From Alkalihalobacillus alcalophilus ATCC 27647 = CGMCC 1.3604 (GTDB lineage: Bacteria; Bacillota; Bacilli; Bacillales; Bacillaceae_D), in contig NZ_ALPT02000014.1 of the NCBI RefSeq assembly GCF_000292245.2, positions 3,215-67,214 on the forward strand: a stretch of DNA of 64,000 nt, written 5' to 3'. Of this stretch, positions 55,311 through 63,662 are shown piece after piece. Position 1 is the stretch's first letter. Each line of letters starts with the position of its first letter. Below the pieces are notes generated by a model, which was not told where the DNA came from, searched no databases, and saw only the letters and a program-made list of their open reading frames with translations. Made by a program: the position numbers and the translations under genes.

Positions 55311-55556
55311 TAAATAAAACCTCCTTATCAATCCTTCCTACCTCTCTATCTTCCCCAATGAATCGTTCTAATATGTTAAAAATAAAATATTTATTTAAAC
55401 AAGTTCAAACACACGTCTCGTAAGCGTTTTCGTGATTTTTCAATTGGATTACCAAATTAATACTTTGACAACTGTCTCAAAATGAGGTAAATTACCTAAT
55501 GGACGAACATTAATATTATCTTAACGGTAAAATATTCGTATTTAGAGGTGCATATA

Positions 55557-56540
55557 ATGGATAACGTGTTTGATTATGAAGATATTCAACTAATCCCCGC
55601 AAAATGTATTGTGAACAGTCGTTCTGAATGTGATACGAGCATTACATTAGGTGGTCATACATTTAAATTACCGGTCGTACCAGCAAATATGCAAACGATC
55701 ATTGATGAAAAAATCGCCATTAATTTAGCTGAAAACGGGTATTTTTATATTATGCATCGTTTTCAACCTGAAAAGCGTGCTGATTTTATTAAAGACATGC
55801 ATAACAAAGGGTTAATTGCTTCCATTAGTGTCGGTGTAAAAGATGACGAGTATGATTTTATTGTCCAGTTAGCAACGAAAGAATTAATTCCTGAGTTTAT
55901 TACGATTGACATTGCTCACGGACATTCCAATGCTGTCATTGAGATGATTCAACATATTAAAAAACATTTACCAGCAAGCTTTGTTATCGCTGGAAATGTC
56001 GGAACTCCTGAAGCAGTACGCGAACTTGAAAATGCTGGTGCTGATGCAACCAAAGTCGGAATTGGCCCTGGTAAAGTATGTATTACGAAGATTAAAACAG
56101 GTTTTGGTACAGGAGGTTGGCAGTTAGCAGCCCTTCGTTGGTGTGCAAAAGCCGCGAGTAAACCAATCATTGCTGATGGCGGTATTCGTACTCACGGTGA
56201 TATTGCGAAATCAGTTCGTTTTGGTGCTTCAATGGTCATGGTCGGTTCATTATTTGCAGGTCATGAGGAATCTCCAGGGGAAACGATTGAAAAAGACGGC
56301 AAGCTCTATAAAGAGTATTTCGGTTCGGCTTCTGAATTCCAAAAAGGAGAAAAGAAAAACGTCGAAGGTAAAAAAATGCTCGTTGATCATAAAGGCTCTT
56401 TACGAGATACGTTAAATGAGATGGAGCAAGACTTACAATCATCTATCTCTTATTCTGGCGGAAATAAACTTGAGGCGATTCGTAACGTTGATTATGTCGT
56501 CGTCAAAAATTCGATTTTTAACGGTGATAAAGTTTATTAA
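55557..56540 (+). CDS. guaC: GMP reductase
   Basis: 327 residues from the ATG at 55557 (AGAGGTGCATATA before it; B. subtilis GuaC has 326). Catalytic C175 in GPGKVCITKIKTG, and NADPH/GMP-binding IADGGIRTHGDIAKS. It converts GMP to IMP and ammonia. A partial PurBox-like CGAACATT lies at 55504-55511. The last codons of the gene and the terminator are duplicated 4.2 kb downstream (60661-60772), which marks the gene as the target of an insertion. Confidence 0.97.
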   Translation: MDNVFDYEDIQLIPAKCIVNSRSECDTSITLGGHTFKLPVVPANMQTIIDEKIAINLAENGYFYIMHRFQPEKRADFIKDMHNKGLIASISVGVKDDEYDFIVQLATKELIPEFITIDIAHGHSNAVIEMIQHIKKHLPASFVIAGNVGTPEAVRELENAGADATKVGIGPGKVCITKIKTGFGTGGWQLAALRWCAKAASKPIIADGGIRTHGDIAKSVRFGASMVMVGSLFAGHEESPGETIEKDGKLYKEYFGSASEFQKGEKKNVEGKKMLVDHKGSLRDTLNEMEQDLQSSISYSGGNKLEAIRNVDYVVVKNSIFNGDKVY

Positions 56541-56585
56541 AAAGTGATATAGCTGTGCAAAAGGGAGAAAATGACTTTTGCACAG
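56474..56585 (+). repeat. guaC 3' end repeat, copy 1 (candidate attachment-site left end)
   Basis: 112 bp holding the last guaC codons, stop codon and terminator stem CTGTGCAAAAG/CTTTTGCACAG. It is matched at 60661-60772 by an equal-length copy with five differences. Confidence 0.85.
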
Positions 56586-56592
56586 TCTTTTT
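56553..56592 (+). terminator. Terminator of guaC
   Basis: CTGTGCAAAAG and CTTTTGCACAG form a perfect 11-bp stem, followed by a T-rich tail. Confidence 0.85.
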
Positions 56593-56663
56593 CTTATATA
56601 GATACTAAAATTCACATACTTCTTGTACAACAAAAATTCTATTCCCACATTCTGAAAACCATT

Positions 56664-56763
56664 TTAATCGAAATAAATTTCTTCCTCAGTTAACCAACGT
56701 AATAAATAATCTTCATAATAATTACTATTAAATACTTTTACGATAGTTACTTTCTCTATTAAT
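56664..56763 (-). pseudogene. Coding fragment, no start
   Basis: About 32 codons on the minus strand between two stops read as ordinary protein (KVFNSNYYEDYLLRWLTEE, then IYFD and stop) but have no ATG, GTG or TTG. Probably a decayed gene fragment within the island. Confidence 0.25.
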
Positions 56764-56810
56764 TAATGTAATTAGGTTAATGATTGCGTACCTATATTGT
56801 AATATAAATA

Positions 56811-56850
56811 AACAAAGACCTTATCCAATCGGTAAGTATCTTTGTTTATG
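56811..56850 (-). terminator. Terminator of the membrane-anchored island protein
   Basis: AAACAAAGA and TCTTTGTTT arms around an inner CTTACC/GGATAAGG pairing, just after the stop at 56856. Confidence 0.6.
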
Positions 56851-56855
56851 TTTAC

Positions 56856-57656
56856 TTAGTTTAACATCATATCTATTTTTTCTTCATCGGAGAGCAAAAC
56901 CCCATAAATCATCCCTGGTAAAACATATTCATTATTAATATCACCAGAACGGTACTCGATTATAGGTGTAACGGTGTAAAAATCAATGTCTTCTCCAGTA
57001 TTATCGAACTCATCAACAATAAGTTGATTTGAATCATTAGATTTAATATAGAATTCATTGATACTAGAATTAATCGTTTTGTTTAAATCATACACATTTA
57101 TAATTTTAATTTCATTATCTCCTTGATTATCAAGGGTAATTTCTAGAGAAGGTGAAGGGTAACCAATAGTGTGAGCTTCAGTAATATCAATTGAATCTTC
57201 TGTTTGAAATTGTGAGCTATTAGCTAATGTAATTTCTCCTATTTCAAATGCCTCTTCTTTATTATCAGAATAATTGATGAAAAGGGTGTCGGCTGATAGA
57301 GTATCGAGACTTTTGAATTCAATTTCAATAATAAAATTAACAATCTGATGTCCCTTATAAATTATTCCACTATCCACTTCAAAATCCATTATAATCATTT
57401 CACTATTATTAAGGCTTAAAGAATTAATCTTTTGTAGTATTTCGTCATTGGTTGAACTAGTGTCTAATAAACCAAATAGATTAAACTTCATTGTCTTGTC
57501 TTCTTCATTGATTACGTAGCTAATATAATTATTTGCAAAGCTTAAATTTAAGTTATCTTCAACTCTCTTTGTGTTTGAATAAATAGTATAAGAACCTATA
57601 CCTAATATCAAAACTAATAAGAATGATATCACGGTAATTTGTTTTTTTCTATTCAT
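56856..57656 (-). CDS. Membrane-anchored extracytoplasmic protein of the island
   Basis: 266 residues. One N-terminal helix (about 7-27) with a basic start, then an extracytoplasmic, acidic, beta-rich domain (LEITLDNQGDNEIKIINVYD). No family recognised. It lies directly downstream of the decayed secreted-protein gene and shares its strand. By position it could be an immunity or processing partner of the secreted protein; this is inference. Low G+C compared with neighbours. Confidence 0.7.
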   Translation of the reverse strand: MNRKKQITVISFLLVLILGIGSYTIYSNTKRVEDNLNLSFANNYISYVINEEDKTMKFNLFGLLDTSSTNDEILQKINSLSLNNSEMIIMDFEVDSGIIYKGHQIVNFIIEIEFKSLDTLSADTLFINYSDNKEEAFEIGEITLANSSQFQTEDSIDITEAHTIGYPSPSLEITLDNQGDNEIKIINVYDLNKTINSSINEFYIKSNDSNQLIVDEFDNTGEDIDFYTVTPIIEYRSGDINNEYVLPGMIYGVLLSDEEKIDMMLN

Positions 57657-57675
57657 TATGAATTAACTCCCCATA

Positions 57676-58030
57676 TTATAATTGATTGACAACCTGGAGG
57701 TAAGTACCCGTTCTTGGGGTATAGGAATAAGCTTTTTTTGTTGCCCCTGTTTTGGTTACTTTAACTTGCCTTCTAGCAACACTTAATGTTCCAGAAATAG
57801 CAGAAGTGGTATTTGAACTTTTCCAAGTATAGCTGCTTACTTTTAAATAGGTACTAGTTAAATTTCTTACAAATTTTTTAATAATATTTGTTGGCCTGTT
57901 TAAAACTTTGACTTTGGTTCCTTTACCAACCAACGCATGGGATACATTAAGCACCTATTTCATTTGCATCTCCTTCTGAATCGACATCGTAATTTAGAAC
58001 GCCTTCTAAAGTTATCACCACAAGTAAAGC
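57676..58030 (-). pseudogene. Decayed paralogue of the secreted island protein
   Basis: A 92-codon open frame (57676-57954) matches the mature part of the intact protein at 58172-58741 (GxGTKVKVLN, SAISGTL, ATKKAYSYTPR-TYLQV) but with two internal deletions (about 12 and 30 residues). Upstream, the acidic pro-region is still readable (EGVLNYDVDSE, NEIG) but is followed by TAA in place of the Gln codon before CIxC, and by a frameshift. The signal peptide is broken. A tandem duplicate that has degenerated. Confidence 0.75.
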
Positions 58031-58099
58031 GGAAATGAATTTTTATCATTTTGAGTTATCCCTTTTTTAAATACTATTTAAAATAACATATAAAAAACA

Positions 58100-58134
58100 A
58101 ATAATCAAGAATTTTCTAAAAATTCTTGATTATT
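58100..58134 (-). terminator. Terminator of the secreted island protein gene
   Basis: A perfect 16-bp stem (58100-58115 with 58119-58134, 3-nt loop), followed on the minus strand by a T run (complement of 58092-58097). Confidence 0.9.
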
Positions 58135-58171
58135 TTAGTAGAAATAAATAGCTTTAAATAGTTGAATAACT

Positions 58172-58741
58172 TTATTGATAAGCAACCTGAAGGTAAGTAT
58201 CTTTTCTAGGAGCGTAATGATAAGCTTTTTTTGTTGTTCCTATTTTAGTTACTTCAATTTGTCTTCTATCATAGTCACTATAAAACCCTAATTTACTAAA
58301 CCTACTTGAGTTTGCAGGAAGAGTAATTCCAACAGAATATGAAGTAGTAACACTCTTAGCGACATTTAATGTTCCAGAAATGGCAGAAGCTGATTCACCT
58401 ACACTAGCACTTAATGTAGCGGAAGCACTATTTGATTTACTCCAAGTATAACTATTTGCTTTTGCCCATGAGCCCGTTAAATACCTCACAAATTTCTTGT
58501 TTATTTTTGTCGGGCCATTTAAAACTTTAACTTTAGTTCCCATGCCAACACAAGCAATACATTGAATGCCTATTTCATTTGTTTCTTCTTCTGAATCAAC
58601 GTCATAATTTAGAACTCCTTCTACATGAACACTTTCACCAATTTCTACATCATCTTCAACTTCATCTGCAAAAGATACGTGAGGAAAAACAATAGAAATA
58701 GTCATAATAACAAGTAAAGCTTGAATAAATTTCTTCTTCAT
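58172..58741 (-). CDS. Secreted protein with acidic pro-region and CxxC, unknown function
   Basis: 189 residues. Sec signal peptide with likely cleavage after SFA (23-25). Then an acidic region (about 26-58, DEVEDDVEIGE), C61-x2-C64 (CIACVG), and a basic Ser/Ala/Thr-rich mature part (SASATLSASVGESASAISGT; SVGITLPANSSRFSK) ending in KKAYHYAPRKDTYLQVAYQ. Acidic pro-region plus basic Ser-rich mature part is common in secreted toxins and bacteriocin-like proteins, but no family is recognised. AAAAAAGGAGATGATTAAAG precedes the ATG. A degenerate second copy lies downstream. Confidence 0.8.
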   Translation of the reverse strand: MKKKFIQALLVIMTISIVFPHVSFADEVEDDVEIGESVHVEGVLNYDVDSEEETNEIGIQCIACVGMGTKVKVLNGPTKINKKFVRYLTGSWAKANSYTWSKSNSASATLSASVGESASAISGTLNVAKSVTTSYSVGITLPANSSRFSKLGFYSDYDRRQIEVTKIGTTKKAYHYAPRKDTYLQVAYQ

Positions 58742-58827
58742 CTTTAATCATCTCCTTTTTTTAAAATACGCTTTATATTTACATAAAAATACATTAAAAC
58801 CAATATATAGTAGTGATTAAAAAAGCC

Positions 58828-58963
58828 TTACAATCGAACGCAAAGCCTATCTACAATATTCAATTGTGGACTATATGGTGGTAGAAAGACGAGTTCTAAC
58901 CTGTTCTTGATCCTTTGTCGAATGAAGGAGACAATGCCATTATAAGGAATAGTTTTTGCCGAC
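58828..58963 (-). mobile_element. IS630-family transposase remnant
   Basis: On the minus strand the frame ending at TAA 58828-58830 reads NRLELVFLPPYSPQLNIVDR, the IS630 DDE signature (LPPYSPxLNxxE), but the catalytic Glu is Asp, the upstream frame is stopped, and other frames carry further pieces (MVRSPLHWINPAYIVG) upstream. A decayed insertion sequence inside the island. Confidence 0.75.
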
Positions 58964-59079
58964 TATATAAGCAGGATTTATCCAATGGAGCGGGCTTCTA
59001 ACCATTTTTGGCCTGAAGTCCTGGTTTATGATCGAGCTATGAATAATTCAGGTATTGATATTTTTTTATACTCTCAATT
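58964..59079. other. Rest of the gap between the secreted protein gene and the peptide gene
   Basis: 58742-59079 holds the IS630 remnant and its surroundings; no intact gene was seen. The stretch up to 59079 carries further broken transposase codons. Confidence 0.35.
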
Positions 59080-59211
59080 TTAATTGACAGGTGGTAAAGT
59101 GGGTAAATGTTCCGATAAACTCAAGGCTAATTCAGTTCCGAATTGAGTGCTTAAGAATCCAAATGTAATTAAGGTAGCTGTAATTAAAAATAGTTTTAGT
59201 TCTTGTTTCAT
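59080..59211 (-). CDS. 43-residue secreted peptide precursor, candidate signal peptide for the PlcR-like regulator
   Basis: ATG at 59209-59211 six nt after CGGAGG; TAA at 59080-59082. The peptide has a basic start (MKQELK), a hydrophobic helix (LFLITATLITFGFLST, about 7-22), and a C-terminal tail QFGTELALSLSEHLPTLPPVN. Length and plan match the PapR (48 residues) and Phr precursors: export signal plus C-terminal mature peptide. It is divergent to a PlcR-like HTH-TPR gene 165 bp away. The last 5-8 residues (around LPTLPPVN) would be the mature signal. Not homologous by sequence to PapR. Confidence 0.65.
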   Translation of the reverse strand: MKQELKLFLITATLITFGFLSTQFGTELALSLSEHLPTLPPVN

Positions 59212-59232
59212 AACTAACCTCCGAATGTTTTA

Positions 59233-59264
59233 TTTTGATAAGCTGATTGTACTACGTATCAAAA
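59233..59264. promoter_or_regulatory. Inverted repeat in the peptide/regulator intergenic region
   Basis: TTTTGATA (59233-59240) and TATCAAAA (59257-59264) form a perfect inverted repeat with a 16-bp spacer, between the divergent peptide and regulator genes. Possible operator of the PlcR-like protein. It is not the classical PlcR box. Confidence 0.35.
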
Positions 59265-59376
59265 AATGACCATTTGGAGGTTTATAGGTATTTTTTAAAT
59301 ATTTAGTGAATTTTCCTCGATTTTTCATTAAAATAATAAGAAAATACAAAATTTGTTGTACATCAGGAGGGGAACG

Positions 59377-60291
59377 ATGTTTATTTCCAGTAAAGATCTA
59401 GGCGAAGAAATTAAGAAGTTAAGAAAGCAGTTTTCTTTATCACAAAAGGAATTAGCAGAAGGGATTTGCACACAAGCAGCCATTAGCAGTATTGAGCTAG
59501 GAAGAACTTTCCCGAGTATCGATATACTTTACGCAATATCAGTAAAACTCCACTTCTCCATTGATCAGCTTATTAAAGAATTGTCTACAACAAGTTATTT
59601 ATACATACAGGAAACTATGAACGAGATAGACAGACTCGTAAAATTAAACGACTACAAAGAAGTATTTGAAATTACAAAACTTAATCTCAAAAACCATACA
59701 CTAAAAACCTTAGGAAATGAATTTAACCAGTACATACAATGGCATAACATTTTATCTAGTTATTACTTAGATCAGATTAATTATCAACAATGTATCAATG
59801 CTCTTGAAGAATTAATCGATGTTCAACAGGATTATTTATTAAAACAATCTTATCAAGATTTGAAAATAAAAAATGTAATAGGTAATATCTTAACTCAAAA
59901 TAAGCAATATAAAAAAGCAACAATTTACTACCAGGACATATTAGAAAAAAATATAAAAATAGAAGGTTATTATAGACTCAAACTGAAAGTGTATTTCAAT
60001 TTATCCAAGCTTATGTTCTTAAGATCTGAATATCAAAAATCCATAGAAATAGCTCAGGAAGGCATCTTATTATCTATAAAGCAAGAAGATATCTCAGTTC
60101 TTCCAAATTTATTTGTGCAATTCGGCCAATCTCTTTCCATGTTACCCGACAGTGATCAGGAACAGCTAGAACAGGTATTAGAATACTATATGAACGCCAT
60201 AAATTTATACAAAATTTTACAAAGACAATGGTATGTAGACTTTATAAATAAAGAGTTAATTCCGATTCTACCTCAAGATAATAATAAGTAA
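59377..60291 (+). CDS. PlcR-like HTH-TPR transcriptional regulator (RRNPP family)
   Basis: 304 residues from the ATG at 59377 (CAGGAGGGGAACG before it). N-terminal HTH (8-62: LGEEIKKLRKQFSLSQKELA) and about five TPR-like helical repeats. It aligns well in pattern with B. cereus PlcR (285 residues): the HTH, then a stretch like QFLQWQYYVAAYVLKKVDYE in PlcR that reads QYIQWHNILSSYYLDQINYQ here. RRNPP proteins bind an imported signal peptide in the TPR domain and then activate target genes. The divergent 43-residue ORF is the candidate cognate peptide. Likely control of the secreted-protein genes on the island. Confidence 0.82.
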   Translation: MFISSKDLGEEIKKLRKQFSLSQKELAEGICTQAAISSIELGRTFPSIDILYAISVKLHFSIDQLIKELSTTSYLYIQETMNEIDRLVKLNDYKEVFEITKLNLKNHTLKTLGNEFNQYIQWHNILSSYYLDQINYQQCINALEELIDVQQDYLLKQSYQDLKIKNVIGNILTQNKQYKKATIYYQDILEKNIKIEGYYRLKLKVYFNLSKLMFLRSEYQKSIEIAQEGILLSIKQEDISVLPNLFVQFGQSLSMLPDSDQEQLEQVLEYYMNAINLYKILQRQWYVDFINKELIPILPQDNNK

Positions 60292-60314
60292 ATAAGGTAT
60301 TTGTACCAACATTC

Positions 60315-60655
60315 TCAATTAAAAATACCTAATAATGAGGTACCGTCAGGAAAATGTGAATTTACAACGGTAAGACCATTTTCCTGATACTCTACATCCA
60401 ATCCGTGCTGAGATTCGGCCAAAAGATAGATTCGCTCTCCTGCTGCTGCAGCAGCACCTCCAGTTCCTCAATTTGGGCTAATTGACTGTCATAAAGGAGA
60501 AAAAGACTCCCACCACAACAACTACTCCCTTTAGTAAAATAACCGTCTTTAAGAGAAAATCTTTCTTCACTTTCTTCCCATACCCTCCTTGCGTTCCCGA
60601 AAACACAGCCTCGCCATCTGTTATAGAGCGAATGGGAGTTACATAGTTAATAGAG
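60315..60655 (-). pseudogene. Degenerate coding remnant on the minus strand
   Basis: Three consecutive protein-like stretches in shifting frames: FGSINYVTPIRSITDGEAVF (upstream, near 60655), then RVWEESEERFSLKDGYFTKG, then AGERIYLLAESQHGLDVEYQ and FPDGTSLLGIFN before TGA at 60315-60317. Frames change at least twice, so the gene is broken. Family not recognised. It lies between the regulator and the second guaC repeat, probably resident or island debris. Confidence 0.45.
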
Positions 60656-60660
60656 CCAAA

Positions 60661-60772
60661 GGCGATTCGGAACGTTGATTATGTCGTCGTCAAAAATTCG
60701 ATTTTTAACGGTGATAAAGTGTATTAAAAAAAGATATAGCTGTGCAAAAGGGATAAAATGACTTTTGCACAG
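60661..60772 (+). repeat. guaC 3' end repeat, copy 2 (candidate right end)
   Basis: 112 bp, same length as 56474-56585, 107 identities. It keeps the last 21 guaC codons in frame (AIRNVDYVVVKNSIFNGDKV then Y and stop), and its two coding differences are synonymous (CGT to CGG, GTT to GTG). It also keeps the terminator stem. The displaced original end, or the end brought in by the element. Confidence 0.85.
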
Positions 60773-60799
60773 CTTTTTTATGGTTAAGATTTTCCCGTC

Positions 60800-61636
60800 T
60801 CAATTCCCAGCTTTCACCTTCATCAAGATCAGTTTTTCCATCAAAGCATAGGGCAGTAATCTCTTAAGATAATAGAGCAAACCAATTCCATTTCCTACTG
60901 GATAGCGAAGCTTTGGTTTCTTTTTCTGAGACACCTTCATGATTAATTGAACGACTTCATTAGGGTCGCCTGCATTTGCAGATGCTTCTTTTGCTTGATT
61001 AATCACTTTTGCTTTAAATGGTGAATGATCAAGATTATATTTTTCTGCATCCTTTAAAGACTTTTCCCAAATTCTCGTTTGATAAGAGCCTGGTGCAATT
61101 AACGATACATAAATTTGTTCACTTAATAGTTCAACTCTTAAGCTTTCACTAAATCCTTCTAAGGCATACTTAGAGGAGCAATAAGCAGACAATCCCGGAA
61201 AAGCAATAAAACCACTGACACTACTAATATTAATGATCTTCGCTGGTGCCGACTTTTTTAATAAAGGCAGAAGTTCCTTTGTCACTAAAAAGGCTCCTGT
61301 CACATTAACGTTAAACTGCTCCTTCCATTCATCAAGCTCCAGGTCATTTAAAAATCCTGCCTGACAGTAGCCTGCATTATTAATTAGGAGATCTATTTGT
61401 CCAAATGTGTCTGTTAATTCTTCGGCTACCTTCTTAACCTCTTGATGATTAGTAACATCCATTTTTTTTATATGTAAATGTTCTTCGATACGAAGTTGAT
61501 GGGCCTGTTCAACAAGCTCCAAACGATTTTCTAACTTTCTCATCGTCGCAACAACCGTATATCCCTGCTTTAATAATTCAATTGTGATCAAAAAGCCGAA
61601 GCCACTATTTGCACCTGTTACTAAGGCAAGTTTCAT
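60800..61636 (-). CDS. Short-chain dehydrogenase/reductase
   Basis: 278 residues. Cofactor motif TGANSGFG (7-14), NNAG (86-89), catalytic N112, S139, Y152 and K156 (YCSSK). Classical SDR, substrate unknown. GGATGGGGAAATA precedes the ATG. 19 bp downstream of a TauE/SafE gene on the same strand, so probably co-transcribed. Confidence 0.92.
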   Translation of the reverse strand: MKLALVTGANSGFGFLITIELLKQGYTVVATMRKLENRLELVEQAHQLRIEEHLHIKKMDVTNHQEVKKVAEELTDTFGQIDLLINNAGYCQAGFLNDLELDEWKEQFNVNVTGAFLVTKELLPLLKKSAPAKIINISSVSGFIAFPGLSAYCSSKYALEGFSESLRVELLSEQIYVSLIAPGSYQTRIWEKSLKDAEKYNLDHSPFKAKVINQAKEASANAGDPNEVVQLIMKVSQKKKPKLRYPVGNGIGLLYYLKRLLPYALMEKLILMKVKAGN

Positions 61637-61655
61637 TATTTCCCCATCCTTTTCT

Positions 61656-62372
61656 CTAAATAAATCGCTCTAATAACAAATAAATCGCTGTAAAAAATAA
61701 TAGAATGTACGTAAGAATACGGAAGGTTTTTTGGTCCATTTTCCGATACAGATATTGTCCCACCCATAAGCCACCAAGAACGAAAGGTAAACTTATAAGC
61801 GTCGAAGTCCAAACAACCTGACTCGTCCCAGCAAATATCATTTGGATAACAAAACTAACGAAATAGATAAATAAATAGAAAGCTAGAATTGTTGCCCGAA
61901 CGGTTGCTTTTGGTGTATTTGTACTTGAAAAATAGAGCAATAATGGCGGCCCCGGCATGCCAATCGCCGTAGTCAGAGTACCTGTGATGCTACCGACTCC
62001 ATAATCCCTTGTCTGCTTTTGTTTAATTCGAAATGAGAAAAGGAGTAATAGCGTTAAAAATAGAATAATGATACTAATCCCCACTTTTAACAACGAAATA
62101 TCAACAGTTAAAAAGATATAAATTCCCAGTGGTAAACCAGGAAGACTTCCAATCACTAAACGTCTTAACATCCCGTAATGAATATCAGCATTTATTTTTT
62201 TAAATAGAAGCATAGAGATAATAAGTGATACTAATAAATTAATTTGAATGGCTTCAAACGGCTCAAATAAAAGGAGTAAGAAAGGCGTAGCCAATATTGA
62301 AAAACCGAACCCTGAGCTAGTTTGTAAAATTGAAGCAACTAGTATGATTAAAATAAATAGGACTAATTCCAT
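61656..62372 (-). CDS. TauE/SafE-family sulfite/organic-anion exporter
   Basis: 238 residues from ATG at 62372 (AGAGGTGTTT before). About 8 membrane segments; conserved TSSGFGFSILATPFLLLLF (about 18-36) and GSITGTLTTAIGMPGPPLLL. Members export sulfite, sulfoacetate or other anions. First gene of a two-gene unit with the SDR. Confidence 0.88.
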   Translation of the reverse strand: MELVLFILIILVASILQTSSGFGFSILATPFLLLLFEPFEAIQINLLVSLIISMLLFKKINADIHYGMLRRLVIGSLPGLPLGIYIFLTVDISLLKVGISIIILFLTLLLLFSFRIKQKQTRDYGVGSITGTLTTAIGMPGPPLLLYFSSTNTPKATVRATILAFYLFIYFVSFVIQMIFAGTSQVVWTSTLISLPFVLGGLWVGQYLYRKMDQKTFRILTYILLFFTAIYLLLERFI

Positions 62373-62462
62373 AAACACCTCTCAATTAGAACGATGCGTT
62401 ACTATTATCACATAGGAAAAAGGGTATAGTTTCCATAAGATCAATAAAGGAGCTGAGACAAA

Positions 62463-63662
62463 ATGTATAAACAATACTGTCGGATTTACCAAATGATGAT
62501 GCGATCTTTCACCCTTTTTTTAAAATGGAGAAAACCAGAACTAATTGAAGGGGCTGGAAGTATAAATAACGTCCCTTCTTATATTGTAAATAAAAAAATC
62601 AACCATCTATTTATTGTCACCGATACAGGAATTGTTTCCTCAGGGTTAATGGAGCCTTTACTCGTACAATTGGATAAAACAAACATTCGTTACTATGTCT
62701 TTAGCGATACAAAACCAAATCCAACAATTGATTTAATCGAAGAAGCACTACAGCAGTACAAAGAGCTTCATTGTGACGCTCTTTTAGCCTTTGGTGGCGG
62801 CTCTCCAATTGATTGTGCAAAAGTGATTGCGGCTCGAGTCGCACAGCCGAATAAAAAAATAAGTGAGTTAAAAGGGGTAATGAAAGTACAAAAAGAAACA
62901 CCATTACTTATCGCCATTCCAACTACAGCCGGAACAGGTAGTGAAGCAACACTAGCTGCGGTTGTGTCCGATTCGAAAACATTTGAAAAGTATGCCCTAA
63001 TGGATCCGGTGTTAACACCAAACATTGCCGTTCTTGACCCAAACTTGACCATTAAACTGCCGAAAAACTTAACCGCGGCAACAGGAATGGATGCGTTAAC
63101 ACACGCAGTGGAAGCCTATATTGGCAAAAGCACTACATCTGAAACCGAACAGCAATGTTTAGAAGCAGTCCAGCTACTTTTAGAAAATTTATATGAGGCT
63201 TACGAAAATGGAGAAAATATCAAAGCACGTGAAAAGGTGCAAAAGGCTTCCTATTTAGCTGGATTAGCCTTTAGCCGTGCTTATGTCGGAAATGTCCATG
63301 CTATCGCCCATACTTTAGGTGGTTTTTATTCAACCCCACACGGATTAGCAAATGCGATTATTCTGCCTTACGTATTGGAAGCTTATGGAGAAAAGGTCTA
63401 TTCTCGTTTAGCTGACTTAGCAGACGCGGCAAACTTAGTTGAGTCAACCACTCCGATAGCTGATAAGGCGAAGGCATTTATTGAGGCGATTAAGAATTTA
63501 AATGATAAGATGAACATTCCAACCAAAACAAAAGTGGAAGAAAAGGACATTCCCTTAATGGTAAACCGGGCTTATACAGAGGCAAACCCCCTTTATCCAG
63601 TTCCACAAATTTTTAATAAAAGCCAATTTACTCAGCTTTATCAGCAAATTCGAGAAGGTTAA
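62463..63662 (+). CDS. Iron-containing alcohol dehydrogenase
   Basis: 399 residues. Cofactor motif GGGSPIDCAK (111-120) and metal ligands D210, H214, H279, H293 (GMDALTHAVEAY; HAIAHTLGGFYSTPHG). Group III Fe-ADH, usual length. GGAGCTGAGACAAA before the ATG; that leader resembles the inner end of the MITE repeat (GAGGCTGAGACAAAA). Substrate unknown. Divergent to the TauE/SafE gene. Confidence 0.93.
   Translation: MYKQYCRIYQMMMRSFTLFLKWRKPELIEGAGSINNVPSYIVNKKINHLFIVTDTGIVSSGLMEPLLVQLDKTNIRYYVFSDTKPNPTIDLIEEALQQYKELHCDALLAFGGGSPIDCAKVIAARVAQPNKKISELKGVMKVQKETPLLIAIPTTAGTGSEATLAAVVSDSKTFEKYALMDPVLTPNIAVLDPNLTIKLPKNLTAATGMDALTHAVEAYIGKSTTSETEQQCLEAVQLLLENLYEAYENGENIKAREKVQKASYLAGLAFSRAYVGNVHAIAHTLGGFYSTPHGLANAIILPYVLEAYGEKVYSRLADLADAANLVESTTPIADKAKAFIEAIKNLNDKMNIPTKTKVEEKDIPLMVNRAYTEANPLYPVPQIFNKSQFTQLYQQIREG

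Noticed and set aside
55504..55511. PurBox-like CGAACATT before guaC
   Set aside because: Only one core half-site; the flanking bases and the second inverted box needed for PurR are not seen. Kept only as a remark in the guaC entry.
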